Of a DNA stretch of 64,000 nucleotides, positions 46,944 through 55,624 are shown piece after piece. The stretch covers positions 8,197,001 through 8,261,000 of the forward strand of contig NZ_CP095481.1 of NCBI RefSeq assembly GCF_023023025.1. Direction: 5' to 3'. Positions within the stretch are counted from its first letter, which is position 1. The number at the start of each line of letters is the position of its first letter. The notes under the pieces were generated by a model. It was not told the DNA's origin. It ran no database searches and saw only the letters and a program-made list of their open reading frames with translations. This DNA comes from Amycolatopsis sp. WQ 127309. GTDB taxonomy: Bacteria > Actinomycetota > Actinomycetes > Mycobacteriales > Pseudonocardiaceae. A program made the translations under genes and the position numbers.

Positions 46944-48776
46944 ATGGGGTGGTTTTTGGTGCATTTCCAACGCAGACCCGGCCGGTTCGGCCGCGTGGCG
47001 GCGATCGTCGCCGTCGCGACACTGGGGGCGATCCCGCTCGCCGCGCCGGCGCAGGCGCAGCAGGGCAAGGTGCTGCGGGTCGCGCTGACCACGGGTATCG
47101 ACCACCTGAACCCGTTCACCGCGTCACTGGCGGCATCCACCCAGGTGGGCCGGTTCATCTACGAGTTCCTCACCATCCCCTCGGCCGAGACCGCGCAGGC
47201 CTCGCCCGCGCTCGCCGAGTCGTGGACGCCGTCGGCGGACAAGCTGACCTGGACGTACAAGATCCGCTCCGGCGCCAAGTGGAGTGACGGGCAGCCGGTC
47301 ACGGCCAAGGACGCCGCGTTCACGTTCAACCGGATGCTGACCGACGAGAACGCCCGCACCGCCAACGGCAGCTACGTGACCAACTTCGACACGGTCACCG
47401 CGCCCGACGACACCACGCTGGTCATCAAGACCAAGACCGTGCAGTCGGACATGAACCTGCTCGACGTCCCGATCGTCCCGGAGCACATCTGGGCGCCGAT
47501 CAAGGACCTCAACGACCCCAAGACCGACGACATCTCGGTCGTGGGCGTCAGCGACGGGCCCTACCAGCTCACCGAGTACAAGCAGAACGAGTACGTCAAG
47601 TTCAAGGCCAACAAGGACTACTGGCGCACCGCGCCGAAGGTCGACGAACTGCAGCTGCTCATCTTCAAGGACGCCGAGGCCGCGGTGAACGCGCTGCGCC
47701 AGGGCGAGGTCGACGTCATCAACCGGCTCACCCCGACCCAGTTCGACTCGCTCAACGGCCAGCCGAACATCACGACCAACGCCGCCCCGAGCCGCCGCTA
47801 CGACGAGATCAACCTCAACTTCGGCGTCCAGAACAACCAGAACCAGCCGATCGGCAACGGCAACCCGGTCCTCAAGGACATCCGGCTGCGCAAGGCGATC
47901 GTGCAGGCCATCGACAAGCAGACGATCGTCGACCGGGTCGCCGGCGGCCACGCCCAGCTCGGCACCGGCATCGTCCCGCCGATCTACCAGGCCTACCACT
48001 GGGAGCCCGCCGGCGCCGACAAGGTCGGGTTCGACATCGCCGGCGCCAACACCGCGCTCGACCAGGCCGGGTACGTCAAGGGCGCCGACGGCGTCCGCGC
48101 CGCGCCCGGCGGCGCGAAGCTGGAACTGCGGCTGACCGGACACGCGAACCGGCCTTACGACCAGCGGCTCGCGCAGTACGTCTCCGGCTGGCTCAAGGAC
48201 ATCGGCATCACGGTCAAGCAGGAGCTCGTCTCCGACGACGAGCTCAACGACCGCACCACGGCCGGCAACTACGACCTGGCGATCTCCGGCTACGCGACGA
48301 ACCCGGACCCGGACTCCGCGCTGCAGCTGCACACCTGCGCGGCCCGGCCGAACGCCCAGGGCAAGGGCGCCACGACCGACACGTTCTTCTGCGACCCCGA
48401 GTTCGACGCGCTGCGCGCCAAGCAGCTCACCGAGACCGACGACACGCAGCGGGCCGCCACGGTGAAGCAGGCCCAGGCCCGCCTCGCGAGCCAGGCCGTC
48501 AACGTCGTGCTCGACTACCAGAACGCGCTCGAGGCGTACCGCTCGGACAAGTTCTCCGGCTTCGCCAAGCAGCCGCAGCCCGAGGGCGCGATCCTCGAGC
48601 AGTCCGGCTACTGGGGCGTCTACGGCGCCACCCCGGCCGGCACCGAGGCCTCGGCCGGCTCCGGCGACAGCGGCACGGTCGTGTGGATCGTCGTCGGCGT
48701 CATCGTCGTGGTGATCGTGGCCGGCGGGCTCGTCATCATCAGCCGCCGCAACAAGACGTCCGAAGACCGCGAGTAG
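46944..48776 (+). CDS. Peptide ABC transporter substrate-binding protein, C-terminally anchored
   Basis: This family 5 (DppA/OppA-like) peptide-binding protein has 610 residues. A Sec signal peptide ends in AAPAQA (about residue 38), without lipobox cysteine. The mature part has the usual lobes: YEFLTIPSA, PALAESWTPSADKLTWTYKI, WSDGQPVTAKD, and the C-terminal SGYATNPDPDSAL. After a Gly/Ser linker a hydrophobic helix (about 577-599) and basic tail SRRNK follow, so the protein seems held by a C-terminal membrane anchor instead of a lipid. A GTG at 46959, better spaced from GGGGTGG, is an alternative start. First gene of a four-gene transporter operon. Confidence 0.93.
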   Translation: MGWFLVHFQRRPGRFGRVAAIVAVATLGAIPLAAPAQAQQGKVLRVALTTGIDHLNPFTASLAASTQVGRFIYEFLTIPSAETAQASPALAESWTPSADKLTWTYKIRSGAKWSDGQPVTAKDAAFTFNRMLTDENARTANGSYVTNFDTVTAPDDTTLVIKTKTVQSDMNLLDVPIVPEHIWAPIKDLNDPKTDDISVVGVSDGPYQLTEYKQNEYVKFKANKDYWRTAPKVDELQLLIFKDAEAAVNALRQGEVDVINRLTPTQFDSLNGQPNITTNAAPSRRYDEINLNFGVQNNQNQPIGNGNPVLKDIRLRKAIVQAIDKQTIVDRVAGGHAQLGTGIVPPIYQAYHWEPAGADKVGFDIAGANTALDQAGYVKGADGVRAAPGGAKLELRLTGHANRPYDQRLAQYVSGWLKDIGITVKQELVSDDELNDRTTAGNYDLAISGYATNPDPDSALQLHTCAARPNAQGKGATTDTFFCDPEFDALRAKQLTETDDTQRAATVKQAQARLASQAVNVVLDYQNALEAYRSDKFSGFAKQPQPEGAILEQSGYWGVYGATPAGTEASAGSGDSGTVVWIVVGVIVVVIVAGGLVIISRRNKTSEDRE

Positions 48777-48779
48777 CGC

Positions 48780-49799
48780 ATGACCGCCCCCGAACAAGCC
48801 GCGGCGCTCGTCGACCCCGACGAGCGCCGCGGCGGGACCGGCACCACCCGGTTCGTCCTCAAGAAGGCCGGCGAAGCGCTCGTCAGCATCCTGCTGGTGA
48901 TCGTGCTGTTCTTCTTCCTGTTCCGGATGCTGCCCGGCGACCCGGTCGCCACGATGATCCGCGACCGGCCGACCGACCCGAAGCAGATCGCGGAGATCCG
49001 GGAGCGCCTCGGCGTCGACCGGCCCGTGTTCCAGCAGTTCGGCGACTACCTGTGGAAGCTGCTGCACGGCGACTTCGGCACGTCCTACCTGGAGCAGCGC
49101 CCGGTCGCCGACATGATCGGCGAACGCCTCTGGCCGACGATCCTGCTGGTCGGCAGCGCGACCGTGCTCGCCATCGCGCTCGGGCTGTGGCTGGGGACGC
49201 GCGCGGCCTGGCGGCGCGACAGCGTGTTCGACCGCACCCAGACCGGCATCGCGCTCACGCTGTGGTCGGTCCCGCAGTTCTGGCTCGGCCTGATCCTGCT
49301 GGTCGCGACCAACGGCCTGTTCCCCAGCCGCGGCATGCACTCCCCGGACGCGGCACCGGACGTCTTCTCCCAGACCCTCGACGTCCTGCACCACCTGGTG
49401 CTGCCCTGCGTGACGCTGCTGGCGGTGTTCTACGCCCAGTACATGCTGATCATGCGCTCGTCGCTGCTGGGGGAGATGAACGCCGACTACCTGACCACGG
49501 CCCGCGCGAAGGGGCTGAAGGACGACCTCGTCCGCCGCCGCCACGCCGTCCCGAACGCGCTGCTGCCCACCACGACGCTGGTGTTCATGCAGTTCGGCGC
49601 GGTCGTCGCCGGCGCCGTCTCGGTCGAGGCGGTGTTCAGCTGGCCGGGCCTCGGGCAGCTGACCTACCAGGCCCTGCACGGCCCGGACCTGCCGGTGCTG
49701 CAAGGGGTCTTCGTCGTCCTCGCCGGCGCCGTCGTGCTGATGAACCTGCTCGCGGAGCTGCTCTACCGCGTGCTCGACCCGAGGGTGCGCACCTCATGA
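48780..49799 (+). CDS. Peptide ABC transporter permease 1 (DppB type)
   Basis: This 339-residue inner-membrane permease of the DppB/OppB family has six membrane helices. The first is followed by FRMLPGDPVATMI and the signature LGVDRPVFQQFGDYLWKLLHGDFGTS. The EAA-type loop that contacts the ATPase is seen in TTARAKGLKDDLVRRRHAVPNAL. It starts 3 nt after the binding-protein gene and overlaps the next gene by four bases (ATGA). Confidence 0.95.
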   Translation: MTAPEQAAALVDPDERRGGTGTTRFVLKKAGEALVSILLVIVLFFFLFRMLPGDPVATMIRDRPTDPKQIAEIRERLGVDRPVFQQFGDYLWKLLHGDFGTSYLEQRPVADMIGERLWPTILLVGSATVLAIALGLWLGTRAAWRRDSVFDRTQTGIALTLWSVPQFWLGLILLVATNGLFPSRGMHSPDAAPDVFSQTLDVLHHLVLPCVTLLAVFYAQYMLIMRSSLLGEMNADYLTTARAKGLKDDLVRRRHAVPNALLPTTTLVFMQFGAVVAGAVSVEAVFSWPGLGQLTYQALHGPDLPVLQGVFVVLAGAVVLMNLLAELLYRVLDPRVRTS

Positions 49800-50707
49800 C
49801 CACCGAGTCCGTCGAGTCCATCGAATCGCCGCGGGCGATCGCCTGGCGGCGGCGTCGCCAGTCCGCGGCGCGCACCTGGACCGAGTTCGCCGCCCAGAAG
49901 GGCGCGCTCACCGGGCTGATCCTGCTCGCCCTCACCGTCGTGATGGCGCTGCTGCTGCCGGTGATCAGCGACGAGGGCGGCCTCGACGTCACCAAGGCCA
50001 ACGGCGGTGCGCTGCGCCCGCCGAGTGGCGCGTACTGGCTCGGCACCGACATCGACGGCCGGTCCGTGCTGCTCATGACGCTCTGGGGCGCCCGGATCTC
50101 GCTGCTCGTCGGGTTCTCCGCGACCGTGCTGTCCGTGCTGATCGGCACGCTCATCGGCATCACCGCCGCCCACTTCGGCGGCTGGGTCTCGACGATCCTG
50201 CTGCGGTTCACCGACTTCTTCCTGGTCCTGCCGTCGCTGGTGCTGGCCATCGCGCTCTCGGCCGTGCTGCCCCAAGGCGTCACCACGGTCATCGTCGCGA
50301 TCGGCCTGACCTCCTGGCCCGGCACCGCGCGGCTGGTCCGCGCCCAGACGCTGACCATCGAGAGCCGGCCCTACATCGAACGCGCCCGGGCACTGGGCGG
50401 GGGCCACCTGCACGTCGTCGGCAAGCACGTCCTGCCCGGCGTCGCGCCGCTCGTGCTGGCCAACACCACCCTGGTCGTCGGCAACGCCGTCATCGCCGAC
50501 GCCACCCTGGCCTTCCTCGGCGTCGGCGACCCGAACGCCGTCTCCTGGGGCGCGATGCTGGAGACCGCCCTCAACAACGGCGCCGTCACCCGCGGCGCCT
50601 GGTGGAACCTGCTCCCGCCGGGCATCGCCATCGTGCTCGTCGTGCTCTGCTTCACCCTGGTCGGCCGGGGACTGGAGACCGTGCTCAACCCGAGGTTGAA
50701 GAAGTGA
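49796..50707 (+). CDS. Peptide ABC transporter permease 2 (DppC type)
   Basis: This 303-residue permease of the DppC/OppC family has a cytosolic N-terminus, about six helices, the LGTDIDGRSVL segment and the ATPase-contact loop ERARALGGGHLHVVGKHVLPG. Start overlaps the stop of the first permease; its stop overlaps the GTG start of the ATPase gene (GTGA). The pair forms the membrane channel of the importer. Confidence 0.95.
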   Translation: MTTESVESIESPRAIAWRRRRQSAARTWTEFAAQKGALTGLILLALTVVMALLLPVISDEGGLDVTKANGGALRPPSGAYWLGTDIDGRSVLLMTLWGARISLLVGFSATVLSVLIGTLIGITAAHFGGWVSTILLRFTDFFLVLPSLVLAIALSAVLPQGVTTVIVAIGLTSWPGTARLVRAQTLTIESRPYIERARALGGGHLHVVGKHVLPGVAPLVLANTTLVVGNAVIADATLAFLGVGDPNAVSWGAMLETALNNGAVTRGAWWNLLPPGIAIVLVVLCFTLVGRGLETVLNPRLKK

Positions 50708-52353
50708 CCCCGCTGCTGCAGCTCAAGGACCTCACCGTCACCTACGAGACGGCCGGCGGCGACATCCCCGCCGTGCGCGGGGTCGACCTCACCCTCGACC
50801 CCGGCGGCACGCTCGGCGTGGCGGGGGAGTCCGGCTCCGGCAAGTCCACGGTCGCGATGAGCGTCCTGCGCCTGCTGCCACGCACCGCGAAGATCAGCGG
50901 CGAGATCCTCCTCGACGGCGAAGACGTCACCGCCATGAAGTGGGGCCGGCTGCGCGCGGTCCGCTGGGCCGAGGCGTCCGTGGTCTTCCAGGGCGCCATG
51001 CACGCGCTCAACCCCGTCCGCAAGATCGGCGAGCAGATCGCCGAGCCGCTGCGGCTGCACCCAACCGACGGCAGGATGCTGTCCGACGCCGAGATCGACG
51101 CCCGCGTCGCCGACCTGCTCACCCAAGTCGACCTGCCCCCGGGCCGCGCCGGCGCCTACCCGCACGAGCTCTCCGGCGGGCAGAAGCAGCGCGTCATGAT
51201 CGCGATGGCCCTGGCCTGCTCGCCCCGGCTGATCATCGCCGACGAGCCCACCACCGCGCTCGACGTCATCGTCCAGGCCCAGGTCCTCGCCCTGCTCTCG
51301 CGGCTGGTCGCCGAACAGGACATCGGGCTGATCATGATCAGCCACGACCTGTCCGTGCTCGCCGCCACCTGCGAGCGCATCGCGGTGATGTACGACGGCG
51401 AGATCGTCGAAGAACGCCCCGGCGCCGAGCTGATGGCCGACCCGCGGCACCCGCACAGCCAGGCCCTGGCCGCGGCGTTCCCGACCGTCGGCGACCCGGT
51501 GTCCCGGTTCGCCCCGGCCACCAGCACGCCGCTGCCGCCGGAACCGGCGTCCCGCGGCGCCGACACCGAGCCGCTGCTGGCCGCGGAGAACCTGCGGGTG
51601 TCCTTCCGCGACCGCACCGGCAAGCGGATCGACGCGGTCGCCGGCGTCGACCTCACGGTGTCGCGCGACGAGATCGTCGCACTGGTCGGGCAGTCCGGCT
51701 CCGGCAAGACGACACTCGCCCGCACCCTGCTCGGCCTGCAGAAACCCGACTCCGGCGTGGTCCGCTACGCCGGCAAACCGGTGCCGGCCGGCGGGGCCGG
51801 GCTCAAGGCCTACCGCCGTCAGGTCCAGCTCGTGCTGCAGGACCCGACCAGTGCGCTCAACCCGGCCCACACCGTCTACGAGGCCGTCGCCGAAGGCCCC
51901 CGCATCCACGGCCTGCGCGACGAGCGCGCGGTCGTCCACCGGGCCCTGGAGGCCGCCGAACTGCGGCCCGCGGAGCGCTACGCCGACCGGCTCCCGCACG
52001 AGCTCTCCGGCGGCCAGCGCCAGCGCGTCGTGATCGCCGGGGCCCTGGCGCTGGAACCATCGGTCATCGTGGCCGACGAGCCGGTCGCGTCACTGGACGC
52101 GTCCGTCCGCGGCGAGATCCTCGGGCTGCTGCTGCGGCTGCGGCGCGAACTCGGCCTGGCCGGCCTGGTGATCACCCACGACCTCGGGCTGGCCTGGAAC
52201 ATCGCCGACCGCGTCGCCGTGATGTACCGCGGCGAGCTCGTCGAAACCGGGACCGTCGAACAGGTCCTGCTCGACCCGCACCACGAGTACACGAAATCCC
52301 TGCTGGCCGCCCTGCCCGGCGGCACCGCCCAGCGCCGGACCGCGCAGGCCTGA
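50704..52353 (+). CDS. Peptide ABC transporter ATPase, two ABC domains fused (DppD-DppF)
   Basis: This 549-residue ATPase carries both nucleotide-binding domains of the peptide importer in one chain. The first has Walker A GESGSGKST, signature LSGGQKQR and Walker B LIIADEPTTALD; the second has GQSGSGKTT, LSGGQRQR and VIVADEPVASLD. Between them lies an OPP-type C-terminal extension of the first domain. GTG start in the overlap GTGA with the permease gene. A hairpin terminates the operon right after the stop. Confidence 0.95.
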   Translation: MTPLLQLKDLTVTYETAGGDIPAVRGVDLTLDPGGTLGVAGESGSGKSTVAMSVLRLLPRTAKISGEILLDGEDVTAMKWGRLRAVRWAEASVVFQGAMHALNPVRKIGEQIAEPLRLHPTDGRMLSDAEIDARVADLLTQVDLPPGRAGAYPHELSGGQKQRVMIAMALACSPRLIIADEPTTALDVIVQAQVLALLSRLVAEQDIGLIMISHDLSVLAATCERIAVMYDGEIVEERPGAELMADPRHPHSQALAAAFPTVGDPVSRFAPATSTPLPPEPASRGADTEPLLAAENLRVSFRDRTGKRIDAVAGVDLTVSRDEIVALVGQSGSGKTTLARTLLGLQKPDSGVVRYAGKPVPAGGAGLKAYRRQVQLVLQDPTSALNPAHTVYEAVAEGPRIHGLRDERAVVHRALEAAELRPAERYADRLPHELSGGQRQRVVIAGALALEPSVIVADEPVASLDASVRGEILGLLLRLRRELGLAGLVITHDLGLAWNIADRVAVMYRGELVETGTVEQVLLDPHHEYTKSLLAALPGGTAQRRTAQA

Positions 52354-52355
52354 AA

Positions 52356-52396
52356 CCGCGGTGCCGGGCTCGTCCCACCGAAACCCGGCACTGCGG
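52356..52396 (+). terminator. Terminator of the peptide transporter operon
   Basis: CCGCGGTGCCGGG (52356-52368) pairs over 13 positions, one of them G-T, with 52384-52396 across a 15-nt loop, beginning 2 nt after the ATPase stop. Confidence 0.65.
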
Positions 52397-52435
52397 AAAG
52401 GTCACCTCGGCCAGGTGTGTAACCTCCGAACGGAA

Positions 52436-53971
52436 ATGGCGACCACCACCGACCCCGCGCAGACGTCCTCGACCGGACTGGCCGAGCGGCTCCTCGTGCC
52501 CTCGCGATTCCCGTACCGCACGATCGCGATGGGCACCGTCGGCAGCACGCTGCTCATGCTCGCCGCCTTCGGCGCCGGCGGCATCCTCATCAAGGACCCC
52601 GTGCTCGGCCACGGCCCGCTCTCGTGGATCCGCTACGGCCACGGGCGCATGCTCGCCAACGCCGTCCTCTACACCGGCTTCGGCCTCGTGGTGTGGGCGT
52701 GGGTCCGGCTCGGCCGCTACGTCCTGCAGGGCCGCGTCGGCAGCCGCCCGATCCTGGTCGCCGCCGGCTGCTGGATGGCGCCGCTGCTCATCTCGCCGCC
52801 GCTGTTCACCCGCGACGTCTTCTCCTACCTCGGCCAGGGCGCCCAGCTGCTCTACGGCCTCGACCCGTACGCCAACGGGCCCGCCGAGCTCGACGTGCTG
52901 CCGAACGTGGTGCAGAACGTCCACCCGCTCTGGCAGACCACCCCGGCGCCGTACGGGCCGCTGTTCCTGCTGATCTCCAAGGGCGTCGTCGCCGTCTCCG
53001 GCGACAACATGATCCTCGGCGTCATCCTCATGCGCCTGGTCCTGCTGGTCGGCCTGGCCGGCACGCTGTGGGCACTGCCGCGGCTGGTCAAGCACCTCGG
53101 CGGCAAGCTCCCGGTCGCGCTGTGGCTCGCGGTGGCCAGCCCGATGATGGTCATCCACCTCTTCGGTGGCCCGCACAACGACCTGATGATGCTCGCGTTC
53201 CTCACCATCGGCGTCCTCGCCGCCCTGGAACGCAAGCACGTCCTCGCGGTCGTCCTGGTCACGATCGGCATGCTGATCAAGCCGACGGCGGCGATCGCGC
53301 TGCCGTTCATCGTCTGGATGTGGGCCAACCACATGGCGGGCGAGTCGAAGGTCCGCAACTTCCTGCGCGCCGGCGCCGCCTCGGTCGGGCTGTTCCTGCC
53401 GGTGTTCGTCGCCGGCACGTGGATCTCGCTGGGGTCGCTCAACCTCGGCTGGTGGTCCGGCCTCAAGGCCCCGCAGCTCATCGCGAACTGGCTCAACATC
53501 CCCACCGGCATCGGCGAGGTCTTCTACAACCTCGTGCACCTGGTGGTGGACGTCCAGGTCTCGCCGTTCGTCACGGTCGCCCGTGCGGCGGGCATGCTCC
53601 TGCTGGTCGCCTTCGGAGTGCGCCAGTGGTGGCTGGCCCGCGGCGGCGGCCACGAGGCCGTCTACCGCGCCGGCATCTCGCTGCTGGCGGTGGCGATCCT
53701 CATGCCGCCGACCCTGCCGTGGTACCTGACCTGGGGTTTCGTGCTGCTGTCGGCGTTCAAGTGGCAACCCCGCCACCTCGCGGTCGTGGTCGCGGTCGTG
53801 GTGTTCGTGACGCTGGTCTACTACCCGACGGGCGAGCAGGCGCTGTACGACTGGTGGTTCATCGCCCTGGTCGTCGTGGCGAGCCTCTACTCGGCGGCGT
53901 CCCTGCTGCGCCCGGACCCGCTCGGGCTCATCGACGCCTGGCGCCGCCCGGAGAAGTTCATCCGCGACTAG
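52436..53971 (+). CDS. mptB: Polyprenol-phosphomannose-dependent alpha-1,6-mannosyltransferase (MptB-like, GT87/GT-C)
   Basis: This 511-residue multi-helix GT-C glycosyltransferase (11-12 membrane segments) resembles MptB/MptA, which extend the alpha-1,6-mannan core of lipomannan and related polymers from polyprenyl-phosphomannose. A key acidic motif in the first external loop is seen in LFTRDVFSYLGQGAQLLYGLDPY; the PAPYGPLFLLISKGVV and LWLAVASPMMVIHLFGGPHND segments are typical. ATG start at 52436 without strong ribosome-binding site. It fits with an envelope containing mannosylated lipids, as in Pseudonocardiales. The subtype MptA versus MptB is not certain. Confidence 0.87.
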   Translation: MATTTDPAQTSSTGLAERLLVPSRFPYRTIAMGTVGSTLLMLAAFGAGGILIKDPVLGHGPLSWIRYGHGRMLANAVLYTGFGLVVWAWVRLGRYVLQGRVGSRPILVAAGCWMAPLLISPPLFTRDVFSYLGQGAQLLYGLDPYANGPAELDVLPNVVQNVHPLWQTTPAPYGPLFLLISKGVVAVSGDNMILGVILMRLVLLVGLAGTLWALPRLVKHLGGKLPVALWLAVASPMMVIHLFGGPHNDLMMLAFLTIGVLAALERKHVLAVVLVTIGMLIKPTAAIALPFIVWMWANHMAGESKVRNFLRAGAASVGLFLPVFVAGTWISLGSLNLGWWSGLKAPQLIANWLNIPTGIGEVFYNLVHLVVDVQVSPFVTVARAAGMLLLVAFGVRQWWLARGGGHEAVYRAGISLLAVAILMPPTLPWYLTWGFVLLSAFKWQPRHLAVVVAVVVFVTLVYYPTGEQALYDWWFIALVVVASLYSAASLLRPDPLGLIDAWRRPEKFIRD

Positions 53972-54236
53972 GGCTCGCGGAAGTAGACCATCAGCGGCAA
54001 CGCGACACAATCCAGGCTCTCGTACAACGCCCGCGCCGGCGCGTGGAACGGGTCCCCGCCGGTCCAGATCTCGACGACCTTCGGGCCCAGCTGCCGCAAC
54101 CCGGCGAAAGCATGCTCGCACAGCCGGGTGGAAGCTTGGCCGGATCGACGCGCCACGCGACGAAGCCGCCGTGCTGGTGAGCGAAGATCACCTCGCCGAC
54201 CAGCGCAGCCAACCAGCCCCGGGCGCCCGAACCGAC
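53968..54236 (-). pseudogene. GNAT acetyltransferase pseudogene, frameshifted and truncated
   Basis: Two frames together give the C-terminal half of a GNAT protein. The first reads GWLAALVGEVIFAHQHGGFVAWRVDP (about 54225-54145). After a shift near 54140-54150 the next frame gives STRLCEHAFAGLRQLGPKVV, then EIWTGGDPFHAPARALYESL, the acetyl-CoA-binding end with final FREP. The first ~60 residues are missing. It overlaps the end of the mptB gene by 4 bases on the other strand. A sequencing error could mimic the shift but not the lost N-terminus. Confidence 0.6.
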
Positions 54237-54270
54237 CGAATACTGTCGCCCTGAAGGTCTGCCGCGGCTT

Positions 54271-54315
54271 GTCGTAAGTGTTCAGGCGGGTTCTAACCCT
54301 CTAAACACTCACGAC
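54271..54315. terminator. Hairpin downstream of the PPOX gene
   Basis: GTCGTAAGTGTT (54271-54282) pairs 11 of 12 with 54304-54315, and a smaller GGGTT/AACCC hairpin lies in the loop. It overlaps the stop codon of the PPOX gene, which ends the S9-LdcA-PPOX operon. Confidence 0.6.
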
Positions 54316-54722
54316 CCGGCCCAGCTGCGCCAGGTGTGGACCAGGGTCGAGACCACCGCGTGCTCCGGCGGACGCTCCGCGTACTGCTCGTACTTCGCCA
54401 CCAGCCACGACACCGGCTCGGCGCGGTCCGCGTCGGAGAGGACCCTCGCGACGCCGTCCGCGCGGGTCCACCACAGGCGTGACCAGTCCTCGTCGTAGCC
54501 GTCGGTCAGGAAGCTCACCGCCGGGTTCTCCGCGATGTTCGCCAACCGGCGCAGAGCCAACGACGACTTCGGCTTGTGGTCCACCGCGAACACGATCCGG
54601 TCGCCGTGCACCGCGAACGTCACCGGGACCAGGTGCGGGACACCGGCCGCCGACGCCGTCGCCAGCCGGGCCACTCGGGCGGCGGCGAACCGGGCGCGGG
54701 CTTCCTCGGGAGGCAGCCTCAT
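54309..54722 (-). CDS. PPOX-class F420-dependent oxidoreductase
   Basis: This 137-residue flavin-reductase-like split-barrel protein has the opening ARFAAARVARLATASAAGVP, a middle DGDR-like HGDRIVFAVDHKPKSS and LANIAENPAVSFLTDGYDEDW, as in F420-dependent members of TIGR03668. The ATG overlaps the stop of the LD-carboxypeptidase gene (ATGA). No direct role in wall peptide metabolism is evident; it may simply share the promoter. Confidence 0.88.
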   Translation of the reverse strand: MRLPPEEARARFAAARVARLATASAAGVPHLVPVTFAVHGDRIVFAVDHKPKSSLALRRLANIAENPAVSFLTDGYDEDWSRLWWTRADGVARVLSDADRAEPVSWLVAKYEQYAERPPEHAVVSTLVHTWRSWAGS

Positions 54723-55624
54723 GTCAGCGCCGGGGCGTCGAACGTCAGCGTCCCCAGGTCCGCGTCCAAGGTCACCGGCACACCCAGCGGCAACGTCGGC
54801 GACGACGCCACGTGCCCGAACCCGAACTCGCCCACCATCGGCACCCCCAGCGGCCCCAGCCGCTCCAGCAACAGCGCCTCGACGTCCGCCGGGGACCCGC
54901 ACGCCGCCCACGAGCCCAGCACGATCCCGCGGACCCCGGCGAACCAGCCGCTGCGCAGCAGCTGCGTCAGCATCCGGTCCAGCCGGTAGACGCTCTCGGT
55001 GACGTCCTCCAGCAGCACGACCGCGTCCCGCGCCGACCCGTGCTCCGGCGTTCCGATGCCGCCCGCCAGCAACGACAGGTTCCCGCCCACGAGCGTCCCC
55101 GACGCGCGGCCCGGCACCAGGGTCGACGCCGCGGCGCCCCGCACGACGAGATTGCGCTCCGGCTCGAACAACGCGCGCCGCAGGTGCTCCACCGCGACGT
55201 CGTCGAACAGCACGCTCGCCGGCATCGGGGAGAACAAACTGGACAGTCCCAAGTGGACGTCCACCGCCCGGTGCAACGCCGTGACGTCACTCGACCCGGC
55301 CAGCACCTTCGGCCCCGCCGCACGCAACGCCGCCCAATCGACCAGGTCCAGCATCCGCTGCACGCCGTAACCACCGCGCGCGGCCAGGACGCACCGCACC
55401 CCCGGGTCGCACCACGCCTCGGTGAACTCCGCCGCCCGCGCGGCGTCCGAGCCGGACAGGTACGGCGGTGACCCCGCCGAAGCGCGCACGCACGGCCCGA
55501 TCCGCAGCTCGACACCCCAGCCGCGCAGCACCGGCAGCGCCTTCTCCAGCAGGTCCGCCGGCACCGGGCCGGCCGGCGCCACCAGGGCGAGCGTGTCGCC
55601 CGCCCGCAACCGCGGCGGCCTCAC
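54719..55624 (-). CDS. LD-carboxypeptidase (peptidase S66)
   Basis: LD-carboxypeptidases remove the terminal D-Ala from murein tetrapeptides, an important step of peptidoglycan recycling; MccF-type members detoxify peptide-nucleotide antibiotics. The 301-residue protein has RGGYGVQRMLD, the nucleophile Ser112 in LAGSSDVTALH, the catalytic Glu in LEDVTESVYRLDRML and the His in FGFGHVASSPTLPLG. It lies in an operon with the S9 peptidase (4-nt overlap) and the PPOX gene. No signal peptide. The LdcA role is favoured by the D-aminopeptidase locus 9 kb away. Confidence 0.92.
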   Translation of the reverse strand: MRPPRLRAGDTLALVAPAGPVPADLLEKALPVLRGWGVELRIGPCVRASAGSPPYLSGSDAARAAEFTEAWCDPGVRCVLAARGGYGVQRMLDLVDWAALRAAGPKVLAGSSDVTALHRAVDVHLGLSSLFSPMPASVLFDDVAVEHLRRALFEPERNLVVRGAAASTLVPGRASGTLVGGNLSLLAGGIGTPEHGSARDAVVLLEDVTESVYRLDRMLTQLLRSGWFAGVRGIVLGSWAACGSPADVEALLLERLGPLGVPMVGEFGFGHVASSPTLPLGVPVTLDADLGTLTFDAPALT

